Source of the DNA: a bacterium
GTDB taxonomy: Bacteria; Bdellovibrionota_B; Oligoflexia; Oligoflexales; CAIYRB01
DNA length: 33,680 nucleotides
NCBI GenBank assembly: GCA_900299215.1
Contig: OMIY01000383.1
Coordinates: 1-33,680, forward strand
Reading direction: 5' to 3'
Positions 27,240 through 33,680 of the stretch are shown here, one piece after another; the first letter of the stretch is position 1, and each line of letters begins with the position of its first letter. The notes beneath the pieces are model-generated. The model was not told the origin of the DNA, did no database searches, and worked only from the letters and a program-made list of their open reading frames with translations. The position numbers and the translations under genes were made by a program.

Positions 27240-27803
27240 TCAGGCATGAAAACGTTGGTGCACGTGCAGAAGCTCGCATCCTTCGTAAAGCGACCACGTT
27301 CGACTCTGATGGTCGTAGCTAAACCAATCCAATCCGTCGTCGAAGTGCTTGATCGCCAAACTTCGTGCACGTGACAACAATTTTACAGCCCTAACTCTTG
27401 CTGATTTACGAAAGCGAGCAGTATGAGTTGAACACGGCTGTAACCTATACACAAAGGTCAGTATCTCCTTTAAATTACAACGTCCGTACTTAGCAATCGC
27501 AAACAACCGAAAAAGCCTTAATGTTAAATGAAAATCGGCGAGATCAATCATTTGGCCTCCAAAACATACCTCCGTTCCGATCACCTCTAACTTCTGATTG
27601 AAGTTCACTGATTGATCGCTCGAAGCGAGAATAACTCTTCCTCTTCCTAAGCCTTGCAAAACGTCTGAATAGCCCTGTACCACTTGAATTCCACTCCATC
27701 GCAAATTGAAGAAACGGATACGTAAAATAGCCACAAGTCGACCGCTGTCAACTGCGACAGAGTGACTTTGGCTAGATGTCAGCGAGATTATCCAGCCACT
27801 CAA
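27240..27803 (-). CDS. Hypothetical protein
   Basis: 187-aa ORF without overlapping better candidate; TTG start; no recognised motif. Confidence 0.4.
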   Translation of the reverse strand: MSGWIISLTSSQSHSVAVDSGRLVAILRIRFFNLRWSGIQVVQGYSDVLQGLGRGRVILASSDQSVNFNQKLEVIGTEVCFGGQMIDLADFHLTLRLFRLFAIAKYGRCNLKEILTFVYRLQPCSTHTARFRKSARVRAVKLLSRARSLAIKHFDDGLDWFSYDHQSRTWSLYEGCELLHVHQRFHA

Positions 27804-28144
27804 ATGCGAGGAAATCGAATAGGAAAAAATTTCCTCCTATAATTTCGGCACCTAACTTGTAGGTGGCATGAGTTGAAATATGCGCTCCTGACAAATTTTT
27901 AGGCACTACGAACACACCTATCAAGACACTGTCAAAATGACCTTATTTTAGCGTTTTTATCGTTTAACCAAGACCCTTGGTCGGTTAGGTCGCTCAAGTA
28001 TTGTGCGCCACGTGACGAATCACCCAATTGATAGCTAAGGTTTTTAATATGTGTGTTCTTGCGTGCTCTCACGCTCGACGTAACTTGTGAGCCCAAGCCT
28101 CAGGTTGCACGAATGAGAGCTAACGATCCTGGAGTTGAGAGTTA

Positions 28145-28495
28145 ATGAGTTTGCGAATGACAACTTGGCAAAAAGCGACGCTGGCTGCACTCAGCTGCGC
28201 GCTTCCGCTGACGTTGGCATTGCGCAACGTGCTTAACGCTCGCCCAAGTCAAAAATTTGGTGAGGTAGTATTATTTGAAGAGCTAATGCGCTCGAAAATG
28301 GAGGAACTATCCGATAACGATATCCATCTCACCACAGTGCGCAGCGAACTTGCAAAATTCGAAGGCCAGCGTAAGCACCTTCTAACTGAACTAACCGCCA
28401 TGCGAGATCAACTCACCCAACTCGTCGACGCTGAACAAAACGACCTCAGTGAACTGCCCGAAGAAGATGAAGAAACAGACCTTCAAAGCCGCTAA
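28145..28495 (+). CDS. Small membrane-anchored acidic coiled-coil protein, unknown function
   Basis: N-terminal hydrophobic segment ATLAALSCALPLTLAL, then charged heptad-like region and acidic tail. Confidence 0.55.
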   Translation: MSLRMTTWQKATLAALSCALPLTLALRNVLNARPSQKFGEVVLFEELMRSKMEELSDNDIHLTTVRSELAKFEGQRKHLLTELTAMRDQLTQLVDAEQNDLSELPEEDEETDLQSR

Positions 28496-28578
28496 TAATC
28501 TATTTTTACTCAATTTAATTTGTTTGTTTGTATTAAACCAAGCCCAAGCGAGGGAGGACCATTATCAGTAGGTTTCTA

Positions 28579-28628
28579 GCCGTGCATGTTACACTAAAAG
28601 AATCCCCACCTTTTAGAATCTGCACGGC
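28579..28628 (+). repeat. Nested inverted repeats (structured leader) upstream of the 28678 gene
   Basis: Outer GCCGTGCA/TGCACGGC (8 bp), inner CTAAAAG/CTTTTAG (7 bp), 9-nt apical loop. Confidence 0.75.
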
Positions 28629-28677
28629 CAATGTGACCGACTAAATGGTCAAGGGCTTAGACGCAGGAGACGGCACC

Positions 28678-29751
28678 ATGGAGCATTTACAAAAAGAAGC
28701 GTTAGCCACGATCCTTGCAATGTCGGATGACCGACTTGCAGCATACGCGGCGGCAACGTCGGCGACCAACGTAGCCGTGCTGCTCTCAGTGATGCCGATA
28801 AAGCGTGCAAATCAGATATTTGCTACTTTACCCCCAAGTAAGCTAGCGGCCGCACTTGGTCACAGCAAGGCCGTACCGCCAAATGGCGTTGTCATTGTAG
28901 CGCGCGAACTTGAACAAATTAATAAAGGTCTCGGCACACCCGAATCACCAAGAGAACCAAAGCCCACTCCTACCTACCGTAAAACGGCTTTATCCGCGGC
29001 GCCATTCGTACTCCTTGCGAGCGTGGCCTGGGCTGTATATTTCGTAACTGTTCCTAAACATAAAATGGTGATGCCGACGCAAACTGCAGCAGAGAAACGC
29101 TCTAGCCAATTGACAGCGGCTGCTGCCAAAGCAAGTGTTAAGCAACAGCAAGTAGCGACCGCCGAATCAAGCGCCAGTTCGGCGACCCTGACGGCTAAGC
29201 CACTTGCAGCAGTCGAAAAGTTAAGTGAAATGGTCGATGTCTTAGGGCAGAAAGAAAAAGAAGAAATGGGCCCACCGGCTCAGCCTCTTCCAGTTGGCTC
29301 TGGTAACTCCAAGCCAGTAAACATGCTTCCTAACACCACAAAGCCCACCACAGCCACAGTAGCAACGACCGAAGCCCCTGACAGAAAACTAGACACTGAT
29401 ATTGTTGAAGAAGACGACGAGGGAGCAGGCCTAAAGCTCACTGAATTTAAGTATAATATTCATCGCCAGCAAGGCATGCGGATCTCATTCAGACTTCGTA
29501 ACGACCGCGCAGTCCCAGCTCTTGGCAGCATACACGCCACCGCCCGTTACCTTCATAGAGACGGTCGGGTTGAAATAATTGACTCAACCCCGCATGCAGA
29601 AAAATTCAAAGTGCGAAGCCTTGGTGTGCCCAAGGTCCTAGAGTTTAAACCTACTAAGATCGACGGTACTTTCGTTGACTTGATCATTGACGTACGCAAT
29701 CTTAAGGGACTGAGCTTACTGCATCGGCAGTTCGAAGTAACTGGAACCTAA
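28678..29751 (+). CDS. Single-pass membrane protein with helical MgtE_N/FliG-like N-terminus and C-terminal periplasmic domain, unknown function
   Basis: ATG at 28678 preceded by caggaga (good SD), unlike the 28645 ORF start; TM segment SAAPFVLLASVAWAVYFV; low-complexity linker. Confidence 0.6.
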   Translation: MEHLQKEALATILAMSDDRLAAYAAATSATNVAVLLSVMPIKRANQIFATLPPSKLAAALGHSKAVPPNGVVIVARELEQINKGLGTPESPREPKPTPTYRKTALSAAPFVLLASVAWAVYFVTVPKHKMVMPTQTAAEKRSSQLTAAAAKASVKQQQVATAESSASSATLTAKPLAAVEKLSEMVDVLGQKEKEEMGPPAQPLPVGSGNSKPVNMLPNTTKPTTATVATTEAPDRKLDTDIVEEDDEGAGLKLTEFKYNIHRQQGMRISFRLRNDRAVPALGSIHATARYLHRDGRVEIIDSTPHAEKFKVRSLGVPKVLEFKPTKIDGTFVDLIIDVRNLKGLSLLHRQFEVTGT

Positions 29752-30536
29752 AAGATCTTGTCAAACTGGAAGTAGCTGACAAAATAGTCGGCGATGAGAA
29801 TAGCCACGAGTGAGATCACAACGGCCTCAGTCGTGGCTTTTCCTACTCCCTTGGCTCCACCAGCAGTAAAAAATCCTTTAAAGCAACCTATAGACGCAAG
29901 AATAGCTCCAAAAACTGCTGCCTTCTCCATTCCTTGAAAGACATAGCGAGGCCTCACCATCCAGCGCAATTTCTCGATAAATACACCGACATCGATATCG
30001 TAAAACATGAGTCCGATCAAAAACGCAGACAAGCATCCAATCAAAACAAAGACGCAATTCAAAAGCGGCATGACTATGATACCAGCCAGCATCCGCGGAG
30101 CGACCAAGTAGCTGTAGGGATTCACTGACATGACCCTCATGGCATCGATTTGCTCGTTTACGCGCATCGTGCCAATTTCAGCGGCCATCGCCGAACCAGC
30201 TCGTGCCGTTACCAGGAAACCGCACATAACTGGCGCCATCTCTTTGGTTAGAGCTATGCCCGCAGCAGCACCGAGCATGGATTCTGCACCAAATTTGCGA
30301 AAAATATTGCCAAGTATCAACCCGAAGATCGCGCCTATCATCACCGCAGAGATGATCACGATTCCCAAACTACGATTTCCAACAAATTCCATTTGCCGCA
30401 GCAACAGTACGGTATTGACCCGAGGCAAGATACAGCGCTTCGATGATTCCATCAAAAACTTAGTAAAGCGCCCGAATCCGCTTATGGGGCGGATGAGGAA
30501 GTCTTCACTTAACCGAGTTAATGTTGCAGTAACCAC
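29748..30536 (-). CDS. MlaE/YrbE-type ABC transporter permease
   Basis: ALTKEMAPVMCGFLVTARAGSAMAAEIGTMRVNEQIDAMRVM signature of the MlaE permease family. Confidence 0.9.
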   Translation of the reverse strand: MVTATLTRLSEDFLIRPISGFGRFTKFLMESSKRCILPRVNTVLLLRQMEFVGNRSLGIVIISAVMIGAIFGLILGNIFRKFGAESMLGAAAGIALTKEMAPVMCGFLVTARAGSAMAAEIGTMRVNEQIDAMRVMSVNPYSYLVAPRMLAGIIVMPLLNCVFVLIGCLSAFLIGLMFYDIDVGVFIEKLRWMVRPRYVFQGMEKAAVFGAILASIGCFKGFFTAGGAKGVGKATTEAVVISLVAILIADYFVSYFQFDKIF

Positions 30537-30744
30537 CGTTGGCCTCCACGGCTATTAGCCTGATCCGAACTCCATTTAAGTTTAGCTGACGACGGCGTTG
30601 GCCTCCAGCAGGTGCAGCACCGCGCCTCCTTTGGTAGTCATTTTACCAATAATTACAAGGTCTTAAAATGCCACTTATTTCCTTCGAGCAGAAGATCACA
30701 CTTTATGTTAGGCACCGTGCGCGAACTCTTGTCAAAAAGACGGT

Positions 30745-31980
30745 ATGAATCAACTTAGCTCAAATTTACCAAAGCCGATGTCTGTAGGTCTGGCACCGAT
30801 GGAAGGAGTTACCAATCTGCCTATGCGGATTTGGTTTCACTTGGTTTCAGCCCCCGAAACCTTGGCCACTCCTTTCCTTCGAGTCACCGCAACTTATCCT
30901 CACAAAGAGTTGCCACGCGAATTTGCTCCGGAACTTGGTGAGCTGCGCGCCTATCTACCTTACCAACTTGTTCCCCAACTAATGGCAGCCGACACCGATG
31001 AATTCTTGCGCGTGGCTCCGGCCTTGCTGCGAGAGAGCGAATTCGTCGAACTCAACTGTGGTTGCCCTTCGCCTACTTGTGTTGGCAAAGGCGCTGGGAG
31101 TAGCCTACTAAAAAATGCCGACGAATTCGGCACCATGATTGGCCGCATTAGTCGTGAACTTGGACCAGGGCGTTTTGCCGTTAAGATGCGCACAGGGTTT
31201 CAGAGTGAACAGGAATTCAGTACTCTGATCGCACCGTTGTCAGCACTGCCTTTAGCTAGACTCACGGTCCATGGGCGCACGAGACCCAACCGCTACACCG
31301 GAATGGCAAGATGGGACCTTATTGAGGAGGCGGCACAAAAAGTTGTTGCCCCTTTAGTGGCCTCCGGCGACGTCGTTGATGATTCTAGTTTGCAGCAGAG
31401 ACTGAGAGTAGCTCCATCAGTTCAACATGTGATTATCGGCCGTGGCGCTCTGCGTAATCCATGGATTTTTGAGGCGCTTCGACGTCGGAGTCATGTAAGC
31501 ATCAGCTTTCAACATCTGCGCCTTGCGGTTCTCGTCCTAGCCCTACTTCAGGAACTCATGGCAACTGATCCGGTCAAATTGTTTACACTCTGTAAAGAGG
31601 GGCTATTTAATCAAAGTTGTGAACACAATGTCGATCGCTGGCTGCAAGTTTATCGGGCCCTAGCCGTAGCAGTTTGGCCTGCCGGTCATGATCATCCAGA
31701 CCGTCCCAGCGAAGTGTCGAGAGCCACCCTAGGACGCGTTAAACTCGTTTGGAATTACTTACGGTCAAGTTTGCCAGCGCCATTTTTTGCCCCACCTCCG
31801 CTGCGTTCAGGGAGTTTAGAGGGGTTCCTTGATGGACTTACTGCTGCCTATGACGTTTTGGAAAGGCCCCAGTATTTGCAGCTATGCCATCGCCCTGAGT
31901 TTGATTGGCTGTACAGTGGCGAGAAAAAGGTTAAAGTGGTTGAATCAACTTGCAAAGACCTAGCTGATACTCCGATTTAG
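30745..31980 (+). CDS. tRNA-dihydrouridine synthase
   Basis: LAPMEGVTNLPMR, ELNCGCPSPTCVGKGAGSSLL, VKMRTGF, LTVHGRT motifs. Confidence 0.9.
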   Translation: MNQLSSNLPKPMSVGLAPMEGVTNLPMRIWFHLVSAPETLATPFLRVTATYPHKELPREFAPELGELRAYLPYQLVPQLMAADTDEFLRVAPALLRESEFVELNCGCPSPTCVGKGAGSSLLKNADEFGTMIGRISRELGPGRFAVKMRTGFQSEQEFSTLIAPLSALPLARLTVHGRTRPNRYTGMARWDLIEEAAQKVVAPLVASGDVVDDSSLQQRLRVAPSVQHVIIGRGALRNPWIFEALRRRSHVSISFQHLRLAVLVLALLQELMATDPVKLFTLCKEGLFNQSCEHNVDRWLQVYRALAVAVWPAGHDHPDRPSEVSRATLGRVKLVWNYLRSSLPAPFFAPPPLRSGSLEGFLDGLTAAYDVLERPQYLQLCHRPEFDWLYSGEKKVKVVESTCKDLADTPI

Positions 31981-31996
31981 CATTGAGGAGCTAGCC

Positions 31997-32905
31997 GTGA
32001 AGCTCAATTTGACCAGCACTGGAGGAAGTAAAGCAACGCTTCTACCAGAACGCGGCGGACTGCTTTCCTCTCTCAATCTGACCACTCCAAGTGGAGAAAA
32101 ATCGGAGGTCCTCTGGCTTTCTCCTGAGTTTGATAGTTCGGGAAGTGGTTGGCCTAGCGGCGGGATGCCGCTGATGTTCCCTTTCGCTGGCCGCGTCTTT
32201 TCTGGGTTGGAGCCCTTTAAGTACAAGTTAGACGAGAAGATTTGGCAAATGCCACTACACGGCTTCGCCTTTGCCCAAAAATGGCAAGTAATTAGTGCCA
32301 CCGCTGACATGATTGAGCTTAGCTTAAGCACCAGCGAGGGAAGCCGACTGTTATTTCCTTTCGATTTTGAGGTCCGAACTAGGTACCTCCTTAGCGATGA
32401 TTACCTGCTTACCGAAACTAAAGTTACATGTCTGGATTCTTTCTCGCCGATTACTAAAAGCATGCCATTTGCAATTGGATGGCATCCATATTTTCGACTA
32501 CCAGCTAGCGATCATGAGCAAGTTAAAGGCAGATTCAAACTAACTACATCGGCACGGACGCAGTTTAACGTCACGTCAGCAGGTGCAGCAGGCATGGAGT
32601 CCCCGTTTCCTACTGGATCCGCAGGCGACTGTAGTGATCTTGCTAACCCACATCTTAGCAACCTAATTCTAGGGCAAATCGAAAGCACTGAGGCTCAGAT
32701 CGAATCTCCAGCAGGCGGACCAGTCATCAACCTCGAATGGGACCCAGCCTTTCGCTACCTAGTCCTCTGGACTCAGCAGGGCAAGGGCTTCCACTGCGTG
32801 GAACCTTGGATGGGTCTGCCAGACGCCCTAAATAACGGCGCCGGTTTAGCTTGGCTGGCTCCGTCTCAAAGTTTCACCACATGGTTCAAAATTGGCATCC
32901 GCTGA
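31997..32905 (+). CDS. Aldose 1-epimerase (galactose mutarotase-like) family protein
   Basis: GGMPLMFPFAGRV, LPLHGFA-like MPLHGFAF, AIGWHPYFRLP, CVEPWMGLPDALN. Confidence 0.85.
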   Translation: MKLNLTSTGGSKATLLPERGGLLSSLNLTTPSGEKSEVLWLSPEFDSSGSGWPSGGMPLMFPFAGRVFSGLEPFKYKLDEKIWQMPLHGFAFAQKWQVISATADMIELSLSTSEGSRLLFPFDFEVRTRYLLSDDYLLTETKVTCLDSFSPITKSMPFAIGWHPYFRLPASDHEQVKGRFKLTTSARTQFNVTSAGAAGMESPFPTGSAGDCSDLANPHLSNLILGQIESTEAQIESPAGGPVINLEWDPAFRYLVLWTQQGKGFHCVEPWMGLPDALNNGAGLAWLAPSQSFTTWFKIGIR

Positions 32906-32906
32906 G

Positions 32907-33680
32907 TCAACCCACGGCTCGCGCCTGCAGGAATTCAGTCAGTAACTGTAAGCATTGTCCTGTGCCACCAGATTCTATACAGCCACCGGTGTTGCCATCG
33001 CTCCACGCATACATATCAAAATGCGCCCAAGGCATATCACCGACGAATTTTTGCAGGAAGAGAGCCGCCACAATTGGACCACCAAAACGACTGTGACCAG
33101 AGTTTGCCATATCAGCTACCGGGGTTTTTAGGGAGGCAAAGTAGTCACCAAATAGCGGCATCCGCCAACTGGGATCAGCTGCCTTTTGTGAGGCGCTTAA
33201 AAGTGCATCCGCCAACTCATCATTGTTGGCAAACATTCCAGCTATGCGTGTTCCAAGAGCAACTCGCATTGCACCAGTCAGAGTTGCCAAATTGATGAGC
33301 AGTTCTGGTTTTTCTGCACCTGCCGCCTTGCTAGCAACGTCAATAGCGTCTGCAAGCACAAGTCGACCCTCTGCATCGGTGTTATCGATCTCAACTGTCA
33401 GCCCACTGCGCGATGTCAGAATATCACCTGGACGTACGGAGCTCTGATCCACTGCATTTTCAGCAAGTGCCAGGTAGATATCACATGGCAGTGGCAACTG
33501 CGAACGCTCCAACCACAACGCTAAACCAGCCAATGACGCGGAGCCGCCCATGTCTTTTTTCATGAGACGCATACCCGAGCTGACTTTAATGTCGAGTCCA
33601 CCAGTATCGAACGTGATGCCCTTGCCAACGAATGCCAAGGGACGCACACCTTTCTTTGCTGCTTTCGGGCGATATTTCAG
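32907..33680 (-). CDS. Leucyl aminopeptidase (M17), C-terminal part; truncated by the window edge
   Basis: VGKGITFDTGGLDIK, KKDMGGSA, NTDAEGRLVLADA signature; frame stays open to 33680 (LKYRPKAAKKGVRPL...). Confidence 0.92.
   Translation of the reverse strand: MKYRPKAAKKGVRPLAFVGKGITFDTGGLDIKVSSGMRLMKKDMGGSASLAGLALWLERSQLPLPCDIYLALAENAVDQSSVRPGDILTSRSGLTVEIDNTDAEGRLVLADAIDVASKAAGAEKPELLINLATLTGAMRVALGTRIAGMFANNDELADALLSASQKAADPSWRMPLFGDYFASLKTPVADMANSGHSRFGGPIVAALFLQKFVGDMPWAHFDMYAWSDGNTGGCIESGGTGQCLQLLTEFLQARAVG

Noticed and set aside
28645-28677. ORF start at 28645 for the 368-aa membrane protein
   Set aside because: No SD before it; ATG at 28678 has caggaga at appropriate spacing.
30537-30607. 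12-bp direct repeat CGTTGGCCTCCA at 30537-30548 and 30596-30607
   Set aside because: Only two copies, first one overlaps or abuts the permease start region; no structure or periodicity to support function.
1-33680. CRISPR array, tRNA/rRNA genes, transposons, prophage, defence cassette
   Set aside because: Looked for regular spaced repeats, tRNA T-loop patterns, transposase/integrase motifs and known defence domains in the translations; none recognised by eye.

Overview
Chromosomal-type window of about 33.7 kb with moderate GC and dense coding. I see no tRNA, rRNA, CRISPR array, transposase or phage gene. The backbone is an isoleucine/valine biosynthesis locus: ilvA, then ilvE-ilvB-ilvN-ilvC-ilvD. 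Around it lie secreted hydrolases (two SGNH proteins, endonuclease I, a class 3 lipase, a CAP protein), a glycosyltransferase-MFS pair, a tandem pair of membrane PP2C/SpoIIE-like proteins, a PAS histidine kinase with a CheY-like regulator, an NtrC-type two-component module followed by two CxxCH proteins, an HTH-only AraC regulator, an MlaE-type permease, a Dus enzyme, an aldose epimerase and a truncated M17 aminopeptidase. The most notable signals are: (1) an unlisted 21-codon ORF with 8 Ile codons, followed by mutually exclusive antiterminator and terminator hairpins ahead of ilvE, i.e. a candidate Ile-specific attenuator; (2) a perfect -24/-12 sigma-54 promoter in front of a soluble histidine-kinase-like protein whose H-box reads ADNIRNP instead of AHEIRNP (no phospho-acceptor His), followed by an intact NtrC-type activator and CxxCH proteins; (3) a degenerate, probably inactive SpoIIE-like phosphatase overlapping an intact paralogue; (4) several uncharacterised inverted repeats and structured leaders. 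Everything here is from reading the sequence and the supplied translations; no database search was run.
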